64,000 nucleotides of DNA from Companilactobacillus zhachilii. Its GTDB lineage: Bacteria; Bacillota; Bacilli; Lactobacillales; Lactobacillaceae. Below, one piece after another: positions 18,094 to 27,381 of the stretch; within the stretch, counting starts at the first letter, position 1; each line of letters opens with the position of its first letter. A program made the position numbers and the translations under genes. The stretch covers positions 496,001 through 560,000 of the forward strand of contig NZ_CP031933.2 in assembly GCF_003606365.2 (NCBI RefSeq), written 5' to 3'. Under the pieces are notes generated by a model, which searched no databases, was not told the origin of the DNA, and was given only the letters and a program-made list of their open reading frames with translations.

Positions 18094-19185
18094 TTGCATC
18101 GTAATAACAAGAAAAAGAAGAGTCACACATTAAGAAACACGTTCCTAGCGTTTATTTTATTAATAGTATTAGGAGGAGCTGCATACGGAATGACGCGTTA
18201 CCGTGGGGTAAAGAATGCAGTTAACAGTTCTTTTAAACCATCTGGTGTAGCAAAGCAACGTGATGTTAATAGCGAATTGAAGTCAAAAAAGCCAATCTCA
18301 ATTCTTCTAATGGGAACTGATACTGGTGCTTTAGGTCGTGACTATAAGGGAAGAACCGATAGTATGATGGTGGTCACGTTGAATCCTAAGAGTCAGAAGA
18401 CTAGTATCACAAGTATTCCACGTGACACAGCTATCAATATTCCGGGATACAAAGATGAATCACCTGCAAAGATTAATTCCGCATATTCATATGGTCAAAC
18501 TAAGACCGCTATCACTGCGGTTCAGAAATTATTAAATATTCCAATTGATTTTTATGCACTTATTAATATGGGTGGTATGGAAAAAGTTATTGATCAAGCC
18601 GGTGGGATTGATGTAACACCAACACTAACTTTTACGTACGAAGGTATTACTTTTACCAAGGGTGAAAAGACGCATATGAATGGCAAGAAAGCTTTAGCCT
18701 ATTCAAGAATGCGTTATGATGATCCTCAAGGTGATTATGGGAGACAGACGCGTCAACGAGCTGTTTTGACTGCTTTGTTGCATAAGAGTAGTTCAGTTTC
18801 TACCCTCCTAAACCAGAGTTTTATTAACTCTCTTTCTGATCAAACTCAAACAGATTTAACATTCGACGATTTGACTACAATCGCTAAAGACTATAATTCA
18901 GTTAGAAAGCATACTTCAGAAACACATCTTCAAGGAACTAGTGCCCAAGTTGCTGATCAAAGTATGGAAGTAATGAAAAAGTCAGAATTACAACGAGTTA
19001 CCGATTATATTCGTTCCAATTTGGGATTGGCTCATGCCAAAACGGGAACAATTGCCTATAAACCAACAGCCAACAGTGCAACTACTACTAAGACTGAGCA
19101 AGATATTAATAATATCGGTATGCAACGTTCTACGACTTCAACTGGGACAATTACCAGTTCGTCAGGTTATGGCAGTGGTTATTAA
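18094..19185 (+). CDS. LytR-CpsA-Psr (LCP) family polymer transferase
   Basis: A 363-residue membrane-anchored enzyme that transfers lipid-linked polysaccharide onto peptidoglycan. One N-terminal membrane segment (FLAFILLIVLGGAAYG) is followed by the LCP domain with ILLMGTDTG, GRTDSMMVVTLNP, ITSIPRDTAI, NSAYSYG and a late YGRQTRQRAVL block. The C-terminus is a Ser/Thr/Gly-rich tail. The start is TTG with SD AGGGGGGA. It is the last gene of the first EPS unit and is followed by a strong terminator. Confidence 0.93.
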   Translation: MHRNNKKKKSHTLRNTFLAFILLIVLGGAAYGMTRYRGVKNAVNSSFKPSGVAKQRDVNSELKSKKPISILLMGTDTGALGRDYKGRTDSMMVVTLNPKSQKTSITSIPRDTAINIPGYKDESPAKINSAYSYGQTKTAITAVQKLLNIPIDFYALINMGGMEKVIDQAGGIDVTPTLTFTYEGITFTKGEKTHMNGKKALAYSRMRYDDPQGDYGRQTRQRAVLTALLHKSSSVSTLLNQSFINSLSDQTQTDLTFDDLTTIAKDYNSVRKHTSETHLQGTSAQVADQSMEVMKKSELQRVTDYIRSNLGLAHAKTGTIAYKPTANSATTTKTEQDINNIGMQRSTTSTGTITSSSGYGSGY

Positions 19186-19216
19186 TTACCAAAGAATTGT
19201 AAGATAAAATTATGGC

Positions 19217-19256
19217 ACAAAAATACCTCATCAAACATTTTGATGAGGTATTTTTG
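19217..19256 (+). terminator. terminator of first EPS operon
   Basis: Perfect 19-bp arms (19217-19235 and 19238-19256) contain ATACCTCATC/GATGAGGTAT flanked by A and T runs, so it could act in both directions. Confidence 0.92.
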
Positions 19257-19710
19257 TGTCCAATCTAATATTGAATCGGCAACGACAAATTGTAAAATTG
19301 ATAATTTCCATTATATTTTCAGGTTAATTATCTCCAAAAGCCTCGAAACATCAACATAATGACAAAGTGTACGCCAATAACCTCAACAGACGCTCAAAGC
19401 ATTATGTTACTAAGTTGCAGAAACAGGGCGATAGAATTACTGGGGATATATTATAGAGCTTAATTTAATGGTGGCAAGATTTGTAAAAAATTGTCATCTA
19501 ATAAAGTTATCTGCGTCATTAACAGTAGTTACTAAAATGATGATTTAATTGGGAATCATAGCATTGATGATAAGGAGCTATTCAAATTGAACAATCAAAA
19601 CGGGATTAGATTTTAAAGAATAGGCCACTTGAATTTGCGTTGTATCAATCGTTTTGGATGATTGATTTATTTTTATATTTCTGGCTTGGCCTGTTAAAAA
19701 GGAATATAAA
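19257..19710. other. intergenic region between the two EPS modules
   Basis: No intact gene is seen in about 450 bp. A stretch near 19365-19455 reads as an open fragment (VYANNLNRRSKHYVTKLQ) without a start, possibly old debris. No convincing sigma-A promoter was found before the next gene; only weak -10 like TATATT at 19674. Confidence 0.4.
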
Positions 19711-20763
19711 ATGAAGAAGAAAATTGTACACATTGTTGAGTCATTTGGTAGTGGGGTGCTGTCCTATCTTTCTGATTTAGTGTCAGGTTTATCAGATGAT
19801 TATGACCTAACAATTTTATATGGTGAAAGACAACAGACGCCTAAGAATCTCAATGACTATTTTCCATCAAATGTAAAACTGATAAAAATTGCTAATTTTA
19901 CGAGAAATATCAATCCGATTAAGGATATTAAAGCTACGTTAGAGATTCGCGATTTACTAAGACAAATTGATCCGGATATCATTCACTTGCACTCGTCTAA
20001 GGCTGGTGTTTTGGGAAGAATGATTCGCTATAAGAAGGGTCAAAAAGTTTTTTACACACCGCACGGCTATGCATTTTTGAATGAGACTGATGGCAAATTC
20101 AAACATTTGATTTATTACGATGCCGAAAAAATTTTAGGCTTTAGAAATGTGGAAACTATCGCTTGTAGTAAGAGTGAATATTTATCTAGTTTGAAAGTGA
20201 CTAAACATTCGAAGTATATAAATAATTCGATTGATACTAATAAATTGGATACGTTTTTTTCCAATGAAAGCAATACACAAGATGTGATATTTACTGTCGG
20301 TAGAATCGATGAACAAAAGAATCCGCGGCTCTTTAATAAAATTGCTGAATCGATGCCAGATATGAAATTTATTTGGTTTGGTGATGGAAATCAGCGTTCG
20401 TTATTGACGGCTAATAATATTGAAGTTACTGGATGGTTGTCGCGAGAAACGTTACTTCAAAAAACTCAAGCGTATAAATATTTTATTTTAACTTCTAGGT
20501 GGGAGGGGCTACCTATTTCCTTACTAGAGGCAATGTATTTTAAAAAGATTTGTTTTGTGACGAATGTTGCTGGAAATAAAGACACGATTGTTGATAAAGT
20601 AGATGGCTATTGTTTTAATACTGCGGAACAATTTCTAGATGATTTTGGATCAAGAGATGCCAGTTTAGGATTGGCTGCTCATGAGAAGATTCAAAAGGAA
20701 TTCTCTAGGGAAAGGATGCTAGGTGAATACATTGAAACTTACGAAAGATATAACCATGACTAA
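19711..20763 (+). CDS. glycosyltransferase family 4 protein, second module
   Basis: A 350-residue GT-B retaining glycosyltransferase. The N-terminal domain shows VESFGSGVLSYLSDLV and IIHLHSSKAGVLGRM, typical of EpsD/CapM-like enzymes; the C-terminal domain shows FTVGRIDEQKNP and LTSRWEGLPISLLEAM (EX7E). SD AAAGGA precedes the ATG. It is first in a four-gene set that lacks its own regulators and priming enzyme. Confidence 0.87.
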   Translation: MKKKIVHIVESFGSGVLSYLSDLVSGLSDDYDLTILYGERQQTPKNLNDYFPSNVKLIKIANFTRNINPIKDIKATLEIRDLLRQIDPDIIHLHSSKAGVLGRMIRYKKGQKVFYTPHGYAFLNETDGKFKHLIYYDAEKILGFRNVETIACSKSEYLSSLKVTKHSKYINNSIDTNKLDTFFSNESNTQDVIFTVGRIDEQKNPRLFNKIAESMPDMKFIWFGDGNQRSLLTANNIEVTGWLSRETLLQKTQAYKYFILTSRWEGLPISLLEAMYFKKICFVTNVAGNKDTIVDKVDGYCFNTAEQFLDDFGSRDASLGLAAHEKIQKEFSRERMLGEYIETYERYNHD

Positions 20764-21802
20764 AAAAGATTTGTTAGATGTTGCCTTTGTCGTTCTTTTT
20801 CTGGGGCTTTCACTAATATATTTCATGTTTAGTAGGGATATATTTCCTAGCTATTTTTTTAATGACAACACAACCATAAGAAATTATATGAATAATATTA
20901 GTATCAATAGCGATAAAAATTATGTTAGTACAGCTAAGTTCTTTTTGATGTTCAGATTCAATGCGAATACCTCGTTTGGAACGGAAGCTTTTTTTGCTTG
21001 GACAATTTTTGCCATATTGATGTTAGTGTTGATATTAAAATTCAAAATTGATTTCTTAAAGATCAGAAATTTGTCGCTCTTACTTTTGTTTACACTTTTC
21101 TATGGTGCTTATTCAGCACAGTTTTCCAAGGAATTAGTTATTTTTATTATGCTGGATGTTGTTTTGTTGATGTCACCACTGAAATTTTTGAACAAAACAT
21201 TTGCGGCTTTCGTGATTTTGTACGGAGTTTACTTTAGAACCTACTGGTTGTTGATATATCTTTGCTCACTGATATTTTTCTATATTTTCAATTCGTCAAA
21301 GTTAAACAAATTATTCAAGTTGCTGTTATATTTCGTCACGGTTGTGGGAATGGAAGTAGGCTATAACCTTGTGACTGGGGGTTTTCTTTCGGATGCCAGA
21401 TATACGGTTAACAGTTTTAGACTTGAAGATTTATATACCAATACAATTATTAATAATCCCTTGATAAATCATTCTATTATTACGGATTTTTTGAATTTCT
21501 TATATGGCTTGATAAATGTTTTCATACCAATTGATGGGATTCATTCCGCAAATGAAATCGTTTATTACATTTGGATCTGGATAATTGTGATTCTTTGTTG
21601 GAAATACCTTAAAAATAATCGCGAGAACAAGGATTATAAATTATATTTCGTTTTAGCCATGATAACAATACAAGCATTTTTTGAACCTGATGTCGGATCG
21701 ATGTTGCGACACCAAATCATTTTGATTCCAATTCTTTTGCTTATGTTAAATGAAAATAACTTGAGTCCAGAAGAAAAAAAGGACGGGATTATTTATGAAT
21801 AA
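20756..21802 (+). CDS. membrane protein, probable second polysaccharide polymerase
   Basis: A 348-residue protein with about 9-10 hydrophobic segments, resembling EpsG/Wzy-type polymerases in topology and in its position between two glycosyltransferases and a flippase. Sequence identity to a named family is not obvious. I chose ATG 20756, which overlaps the upstream stop by 8 bases; an in-frame ATG at 20723 lies inside the upstream gene. It overlaps the next gene by 8 bases. Confidence 0.65.
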   Translation: MTKKDLLDVAFVVLFLGLSLIYFMFSRDIFPSYFFNDNTTIRNYMNNISINSDKNYVSTAKFFLMFRFNANTSFGTEAFFAWTIFAILMLVLILKFKIDFLKIRNLSLLLLFTLFYGAYSAQFSKELVIFIMLDVVLLMSPLKFLNKTFAAFVILYGVYFRTYWLLIYLCSLIFFYIFNSSKLNKLFKLLLYFVTVVGMEVGYNLVTGGFLSDARYTVNSFRLEDLYTNTIINNPLINHSIITDFLNFLYGLINVFIPIDGIHSANEIVYYIWIWIIVILCWKYLKNNRENKDYKLYFVLAMITIQAFFEPDVGSMLRHQIILIPILLLMLNENNLSPEEKKDGIIYE

Positions 21803-22916
21803 GAATATTTTCTTCGTTGCCAGCAATCCCTTTAATCCGGATCCTCGAGCTGAGAAACAAATGCTGACGTTACTAAAAGGAAACTACAATGTTTTTGGAA
21901 TTGGCTGGGACAGAGATAGAAATGATAATTATACTTATAATTTGTTGGACAAAGTAGAGATCCATGAAATAGGGATAAAAAGTTCTTTTGGAAGTGGGTT
22001 AAAAAATTTATTTCCAATAATGAAATTTAATATAAAATTGTTTTCTCAATTAGTTAAAGATAATAAAAAAATTGATGTTGTTCATTCAGTGAATTTTGAT
22101 ACCGGATTAACGTCGTTGATTTATACCAAAATTTTCCGTAAGAAGTTAGTTTATGATATTTACGATTATTATGTCGACTCGTTTCCGGTGCCGAATAGTT
22201 TAAAAGGGATTGTAAAAAAGTTAGAGAATCTGGTTATTAATAACAGCGATTTCACCATTATTCCGATTGATTATAGAAAACAGCAAATTAAGGACGCTCA
22301 TCCCAAGAAGCTAGAAATCGTTTATAATACGCCAAGTTATGTACCCAATAGAGACTTGAAGAAATATTCATCAGAATACGTATCAGGAAAATTGAATATT
22401 TCCTTTGTCGGTGCAATCGTTCCCGATAGATTCATTGATGAGTTGATATTGATTGCTCAAAAAAGAGACGATGTTTTCTTTCATATTGCCGGTTATGGTT
22501 CAGAAGAATTAGTTAACAAAATCAAAGCCAACTCTAAAAATATGAAATTTTATGGAAAAGTAGCATATGACGATGGCTTAGCAATTTCCAATATCGGTGA
22601 TCTCATGGTGGCAATGTATGATCCAAAAGTGGAAAACCATAAGTATTCAGCACCAAATAAGTTTTATGAAGCCTTGTTTTTGGGTAAGCCTATTATTGTA
22701 GCTAATAAAACAGGCGTGGATGATTTGGTGAGAAAGTATCATGTGGGGTACACAGTCGATTATTCTATAAAAGCATTTGAGGAATTGTTAGATACAATTG
22801 ATAAAGCGAGTCTTAGTGAATTTAAAGATAATAATCAAAAGATTTATGAGACTAAGTTTAGTTGGGAAAAAATCGAAAAAGAAATCCTTGAGTCTTATAA
22901 CCATCTGTTTGATTGA
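21795..22916 (+). CDS. glycosyltransferase (GT-B), second module
   Basis: A 373-residue GT-B glycosyltransferase. The N-terminal SNPFNPDPRAEKQMLTL and DVVHSVNFDTGLTSLIY belong to the acceptor domain, and ISFVGAIVPDRFIDEL, GYGSEELV and SAPNKFYEALFLGKPIIV to the donor domain, with the conserved Glu in NKFYEAL. Start overlaps the upstream membrane gene by 8 bases. Substrate unknown. Confidence 0.82.
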   Translation: MNKNIFFVASNPFNPDPRAEKQMLTLLKGNYNVFGIGWDRDRNDNYTYNLLDKVEIHEIGIKSSFGSGLKNLFPIMKFNIKLFSQLVKDNKKIDVVHSVNFDTGLTSLIYTKIFRKKLVYDIYDYYVDSFPVPNSLKGIVKKLENLVINNSDFTIIPIDYRKQQIKDAHPKKLEIVYNTPSYVPNRDLKKYSSEYVSGKLNISFVGAIVPDRFIDELILIAQKRDDVFFHIAGYGSEELVNKIKANSKNMKFYGKVAYDDGLAISNIGDLMVAMYDPKVENHKYSAPNKFYEALFLGKPIIVANKTGVDDLVRKYHVGYTVDYSIKAFEELLDTIDKASLSEFKDNNQKIYETKFSWEKIEKEILESYNHLFD

Positions 22917-23042
22917 TGTATTTGTTATTGCCACTTCTACCGACTAATTTCTTGTTAATTTTGAAATAGCTAGATAATTCAAACGTTTTTATGATGTCTT
23001 GATAGAATTATAAAGTAGTGATGCTCCTGAAATATTAAAAGA

Positions 23043-23224
23043 CCAGCTGGAAGGAGAAAGAAATTTAGGTCGCTGTGCAGGTGGCGTTAGAGCTTTAGCT
23101 CTTACACCACGGGACGAGTTTTGAAATTCGCGTACTTTGCGAAGTTCAAAATCGAGATTGGAGACCGCACTTTGGCTCCAATCGTTCCCCATAGCGACCT
23201 AAATTTCTTTCTCCTGGAGGCGGC
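23043..23224 (-). repeat. cloverleaf repeat family A, copy 2
   Basis: In reverse orientation it ends GGAGGCGGC. Closing arms GGAGAAAGAAATTTAGGTCG and the complementary CGACCTAAATTTCTTTCTCC pair fully. On the minus strand the first hairpin is GATTGGAG/CTCCAATC, the second TTTTGAACTTCGC/GCGAATTTCAAAA and the third GTGGTGTAAGAGC/GCTCTAACGCCAC. It fills most of the gap (22917-23264) between the glycosyltransferase and the second flippase, 40 bp before the flippase start. Confidence 0.93.
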
Positions 23225-23264
23225 AACCTAAAAGTAACCCATCTCTGGAGGTAGAAAGGAAAGT

Positions 23265-24680
23265 ATGAAAGTAATTAAAAACTATTTATATAATGCCACT
23301 TATCAAATATTTATTTTGTTAGTTCCTTTTGTAACAATTCCCTATCTCTCAAGAGTTCTGGGACCAACTGGAGTCGGGATAAATTCGTATACTAATTCAA
23401 TTATTCAATTGTTTATTTTGCTAGGTGGACTGGGTACAAATTTATATGGTAGTAGGCAAGTTGCTTTTGTTAGAGACAAAAGGGCTGAGTTAACACGAGT
23501 ATTTTATGAAGTAACCATTTTTAGATTGATTAGTTTTTTGATGATATTTCTCCTTTTTGGCGTTTTTTTACTGTTTTCAGGAGAGTACAAATTATTTTAC
23601 TTGGCTCAATCTATTTCGATATTAGCAGCGTTACTTGATGTAGCTTGGTTCTTTATGGGACTGGAAAACTTTGCGGTCACGGTCGTCAGAAACATCGTTG
23701 TCAAAGTGACTACGTTAATATTTATTTTTGTATTTGTTAAAAAACCATCTGATTTGATGATTTATATTTTGATTGTTTCCTTTTCGCTTGTTTTCGGTAA
23801 TTTGACCTTATTACCAAGTTTAAAGAGATATATCGGTCGTCCAGATTGGCAAAATTTGCACATAAAAAAGTATCTTTGGCCCGCAATCTTATTGTTTATT
23901 CCCCAAGTTTCGACGCAGGTTTATGTGTTAATAAACAAGACATTGTTGGGCTCGATGATTGATGTACAAGTGTCAGGTTATTTTGATCAGTCAGATAAAA
24001 TAATTAAGATGATTTTAGCCATTGTTACAGCGACAGGGACAGTAATGATGCCGCATGTAGCTAATGCTTTTGCCAATGGAAAGCATGATGAGACCAAAAG
24101 GTACTTATATGAAAGTTTCTCATTTGTATCGGCGTTGTCAGTGCCAATGATGTTGGGCCTTATTGCAGTAGCCGATAAATTTGTCCCATTATTTTTCACT
24201 GATAAGTTTATCGATGTAGTGCCAATAATGATGCTTGAAGCGGTCGTCATCTTAATGATTGCTTGGAATAACGTTTTAGGGACGCAATACTTGTTGCCGA
24301 CTGATCAGACAAAATATTTCATACAATCAGTTATTTTAGGTACGGTGTTTAATTGTTTGATTGATATACCCTTTATAATTTTGTGGAAAGCTGAGGGAGC
24401 TGCTGTTGCAACGGTTCTTTCGGAGTTGTTGGTCTTTGGTTATCAATTATGGACTGTGAGAGCGCAAATAAAGTTTAAATTCTTGTTTGAAGATAGTTAT
24501 AAATATTTTTTGGCGGGATCGATTATGTTTGGAGTAGTTTTTGTGTTGGATAGGAAATTGAGTGCTTCTTGGTTAAGTATCGTTTTGGAAATAGTTTTGG
24601 GAATCTTGGTTTATTTAGTTTTACTTATCTTGTTTAAAGCGAAGATTGTTGAACGTGCTAAGAAGGTTTTAAAATTGTGA
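23265..24680 (+). CDS. Wzx-type oligosaccharide flippase, second module
   Basis: A 471-residue flippase paralogous to the one at 16653-18065, with the same KNYLYNATYQIFILLVPFVT start, SRVLGPTGVGINSYTNS block and NKTLLGSM...FDQSDKIIKM region. DNA of the first 150 bp is also similar, suggesting duplication or exchange between modules. SD AGGAAAG precedes the ATG. A family A repeat separates it from the rest of its module, so it may be read from its own or a read-through promoter. Confidence 0.9.
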   Translation: MKVIKNYLYNATYQIFILLVPFVTIPYLSRVLGPTGVGINSYTNSIIQLFILLGGLGTNLYGSRQVAFVRDKRAELTRVFYEVTIFRLISFLMIFLLFGVFLLFSGEYKLFYLAQSISILAALLDVAWFFMGLENFAVTVVRNIVVKVTTLIFIFVFVKKPSDLMIYILIVSFSLVFGNLTLLPSLKRYIGRPDWQNLHIKKYLWPAILLFIPQVSTQVYVLINKTLLGSMIDVQVSGYFDQSDKIIKMILAIVTATGTVMMPHVANAFANGKHDETKRYLYESFSFVSALSVPMMLGLIAVADKFVPLFFTDKFIDVVPIMMLEAVVILMIAWNNVLGTQYLLPTDQTKYFIQSVILGTVFNCLIDIPFIILWKAEGAAVATVLSELLVFGYQLWTVRAQIKFKFLFEDSYKYFLAGSIMFGVVFVLDRKLSASWLSIVLEIVLGILVYLVLLILFKAKIVERAKKVLKL

Positions 24681-24785
24681 ACAAAGGATTTGATTCTGCT
24701 ACAGTGAATTTTATATTAATGGTGATTAGAGTACCAAAATATAAAAACTTAGTTTGAAGATTTCAAAAGTTAAATAATTTCAAAA

Positions 24786-24829
24786 AAAATAAATGTTATC
24801 CGCTCGATATACTGGATAACATTTATTTT
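24786..24829 (+). terminator. terminator after second EPS module
   Basis: AAAATAAATGTTATCC (24786-24801) pairs perfectly with GGATAACATTTATTTT (24814-24829), followed by more T. It ends the flippase transcript. Confidence 0.9.
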
Positions 24830-24949
24830 TTTGATTTATTCATTTTTTTTGTGGTTAGAATTTAGCATTTGATGTTATATTTTCCACGTACAGTTTGAAA
24901 TTATTATATTCGATTCAACGATTCTTTACATAAGAGGAAGAAAACTGAC

Positions 24950-27007
24950 TTGAAGAAAATTATAATTATCGTACTCATAAATATATTAGCCCTTTTAGTA
25001 GGTTTGTTTGTCGTGAACAAGAAATTTTGGCAAGATGAAGTACAGACAACGGTTGTTGCAGGAATTATCCCAGGTATTTCTTTTCCCGATATTTCAAATC
25101 CATTGCCTTCCATACCGTTACCATCACTGCCAACTAATCCTGAAGACCTTATGAATATAGCATTAGATAACATTATTGATAAAAAACATAAACCAACGTC
25201 TGATCCTTTTATTTTTTTGATTTTTTGGTTAACGCTTGGTTATAATTTGCAACCTAGTGATAAATATACAGTAGTTAATTCATCAAAAACTCTTTATACG
25301 AGTTCAGGGAATTCTATTTGGGAAAGTCTTTTGAATCCTTTAGCCACACCGCATTATTTGTGGTATCAGTCTACAGATAAAGAAAATTGGAAAAGGATGT
25401 ATTCTGAGACAGATAAATATTTGACGGTTACTCCTAATAAGGTTGGAACAGTGTATTATAAGCAGGCAACAATTTGGTATTGGCAAGTACCTGCCAATTT
25501 TACAGATATTGTCTATTCTAAAGTAGCATCTGTTACAACCCTTCCTAAATACCGTGATGCTGATAAGTTAACTGTAACAGCAGATGGCGATTATTTATAT
25601 AATAACCAAGAGAACGATTCTACAATCTTTGTAAAAGGATTGCCAAGTCCAAGTGATGCTACTGGGAATATTACTTGGTCAGTTGATGATAGTAGTTTGG
25701 CAACTGTAGATAAAAAAACAGGACAAGTGATTGCCAATAAAAATGGTAAATCTGGAATTGTCCGAATTACAGGCGAATTGAGTAATACAGCGAAATCTTC
25801 TGTAAAGGGGAGTATTGATATTAAGGTAGGTGGAGGATTAGATGATATGACAGTTCATGAGGGAGATACTGCAAAGTTTGATATTCGTGGTCATTTTGAC
25901 CAAAAGCCAACTTCAGTAGTTTGGCATAAAATTCTCCCGAATGGACAAGATAAGGTCGTGAGTGATGATGATACTATGTCATACACTACTCCTAAAACTT
26001 CTTACAATGATAATTTGGATAAGTATTTTGCTGTTATGACAATTACTAATGGTACAAAAAATAAACAAATTAAAACAAATTTGGCCAATTTAAGTGTATT
26101 AAAAAATGATAGGCCTGATGTTTCTATTAAAGGGACGATTTTTAATGATAAAGGAAGTCACAATGATACAGGTGAAATACTTTGGAATGTTTCATCGGGA
26201 GATATTCTAACCTTTAAATTAAATATGAGCTATTCTAATCCAAATGGTGCTCTTACTAATGGACTCATAGGCTTAAGGGTTCCTAAAACAATGCAACCTG
26301 AAGCTATTACTTTGGATAATAAGAATATATCTGGTTTAGACTTTAGCCAGGTTCCAAATCCAGATAATAGTGAAGAAAAAATATTTGTTATTAATAATAT
26401 CGATCTTGCCAATTCTGCGGGGGAACATTCGTTGGAGATTAAGGGAAGAGTTGGTGAGATGGGAAAAATTTTGTCTTATAAGTCGATGTTTATGTTTCAG
26501 TGTAATAATGCATATACAGGTAGTCCATTTGAAGTTGATAGTAATCCGCTAGTTTGGTATTTAGGTCATGATATGATAACTTTGAAGGCTTATGAGTGGA
26601 AGTATCAAAATATTGATGAGACAACAAAGGGGAAGTTAGTTAAAAGGCAAAAGAATGATAGCGAAGTGTTGCATGTGGACGACAATAGAATTAATAAAGC
26701 CAGCACCACACTATCTTTATATCAATATAACCCCTTTAATTTAAATAATGATATTACTTTGTCTGCTGAAACAAGGTATTATAAAAAAGATGGTTCATTT
26801 GTTCCAATAGGTGGGAAAAATGGAGTAGTTGTTGAAGAGACAACTGAAGGTGTGCCATTGAAGTCAATCTTTTGGAGTTTAGATGAGGGACCATTATTGT
26901 ATGTTTTGCCTAGAGAATTGACCTTAGGAAGTTATACTACCTTATTTACATGGCAATTATCACAATCTATTCCGAATACAAATTTATCAGTTACAAAAAA
27001 TAGTTAA
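24950..27007 (+). CDS. exported protein with BIG2-type Ig-like domain, function unknown
   Basis: A 685-residue protein with an N-terminal signal/anchor (IIIIVLINILALLVGLFVV) followed by a Pro/Ile-rich spacer (SNPLPSIPLPSLPTNP). About residues 205-285 match a BIG2 Ig-like domain (ITWSVDDSSLATVDKKTGQV). Residues 290-375 look like a second Ig-like module, and the C-terminal 300 residues are beta-rich without a recognised family. No LPXTG or other sorting signal is visible, so it is either membrane-anchored or secreted. TTG start with SD AGAGGAAG. Its place right after the EPS modules suggests a cell-surface role. Confidence 0.7.
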   Translation: MKKIIIIVLINILALLVGLFVVNKKFWQDEVQTTVVAGIIPGISFPDISNPLPSIPLPSLPTNPEDLMNIALDNIIDKKHKPTSDPFIFLIFWLTLGYNLQPSDKYTVVNSSKTLYTSSGNSIWESLLNPLATPHYLWYQSTDKENWKRMYSETDKYLTVTPNKVGTVYYKQATIWYWQVPANFTDIVYSKVASVTTLPKYRDADKLTVTADGDYLYNNQENDSTIFVKGLPSPSDATGNITWSVDDSSLATVDKKTGQVIANKNGKSGIVRITGELSNTAKSSVKGSIDIKVGGGLDDMTVHEGDTAKFDIRGHFDQKPTSVVWHKILPNGQDKVVSDDDTMSYTTPKTSYNDNLDKYFAVMTITNGTKNKQIKTNLANLSVLKNDRPDVSIKGTIFNDKGSHNDTGEILWNVSSGDILTFKLNMSYSNPNGALTNGLIGLRVPKTMQPEAITLDNKNISGLDFSQVPNPDNSEEKIFVINNIDLANSAGEHSLEIKGRVGEMGKILSYKSMFMFQCNNAYTGSPFEVDSNPLVWYLGHDMITLKAYEWKYQNIDETTKGKLVKRQKNDSEVLHVDDNRINKASTTLSLYQYNPFNLNNDITLSAETRYYKKDGSFVPIGGKNGVVVEETTEGVPLKSIFWSLDEGPLLYVLPRELTLGSYTTLFTWQLSQSIPNTNLSVTKNS

Positions 27008-27024
27008 AAGTCTAGAACGTAAAA

Positions 27025-27053
27025 TTCACCTTTCACAAAATAACATGTACAAT
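27025..27053 (+). promoter_or_regulatory. hicA promoter
   Basis: TTCACC (27025-27030), 17 bp, TACAAT (27048-27053), then SD AGAGGGGG before the ATG at 27081. Confidence 0.5.
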
Positions 27054-27080
27054 GGAAGTTATGAGAGGGGGATGATACAA

Positions 27081-27278
27081 ATGGCAATGAAACCACAAAA
27101 GATTGTTAAAATCTTGCGCCAAAATGGTTTTGTCAAAAAGTCACAAAATGGATCACATTTAAAAATGTATAATCCAGAAACAAACGTGACGCTTCCAGTC
27201 CCCATTCATCATGATAAAGAGCTTGAACATGGGATTGAAAGTAAGATATTGAAGCAAGCTGGTATAAAAATAAACTAG
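27081..27278 (+). CDS. hicA: HicA-family mRNA interferase toxin
   Basis: A 65-residue toxin with a double-stranded RNA-binding-like fold that cleaves mRNA. It shows KIVKILRQNGF, the NGSHLKM motif with the catalytic histidine, and the end ESKILKQAGI, all typical of HicA. I chose ATG 27081, with SD AGAGGGGG 9 bp upstream; ATG 27072 abuts the SD. It precedes hicB, but a terminator and a second promoter separate the two genes. Confidence 0.88.
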   Translation: MAMKPQKIVKILRQNGFVKKSQNGSHLKMYNPETNVTLPVPIHHDKELEHGIESKILKQAGIKIN

Positions 27279-27294
27279 ATTATTTTTTCTGATG

Positions 27295-27325
27295 AAGACT
27301 ACAAATGATGTGGTCTTATTTTTTT
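27295..27325 (+). terminator. terminator between hicA and hicB
   Basis: AAGACTAC (27295-27302) pairs with GTGGTCTT (27310-27317, one G-U) and is followed by ATTTTTTT. It lies 17 bp after the hicA stop. Confidence 0.7.
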
Positions 27326-27350
27326 GCTTATGGATATTAATATGTATAAT
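27324..27350 (+). promoter_or_regulatory. separate hicB promoter
   Basis: A perfect TATAAT at 27345-27350 with TTGCTT at 27324-27329 (15-bp spacer, short) follows the hicA terminator and lies 31 bp before the hicB start. Confidence 0.5.
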
Positions 27351-27381
27351 GATAGACAAATAAGAAAATAGGTGAGGATTT

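Noticed and set aside
19365..19455. Possible gene remnant between EPS modules
   Set aside because: An open fragment without start, SD or recognised family; too weak to call beyond possible debris.
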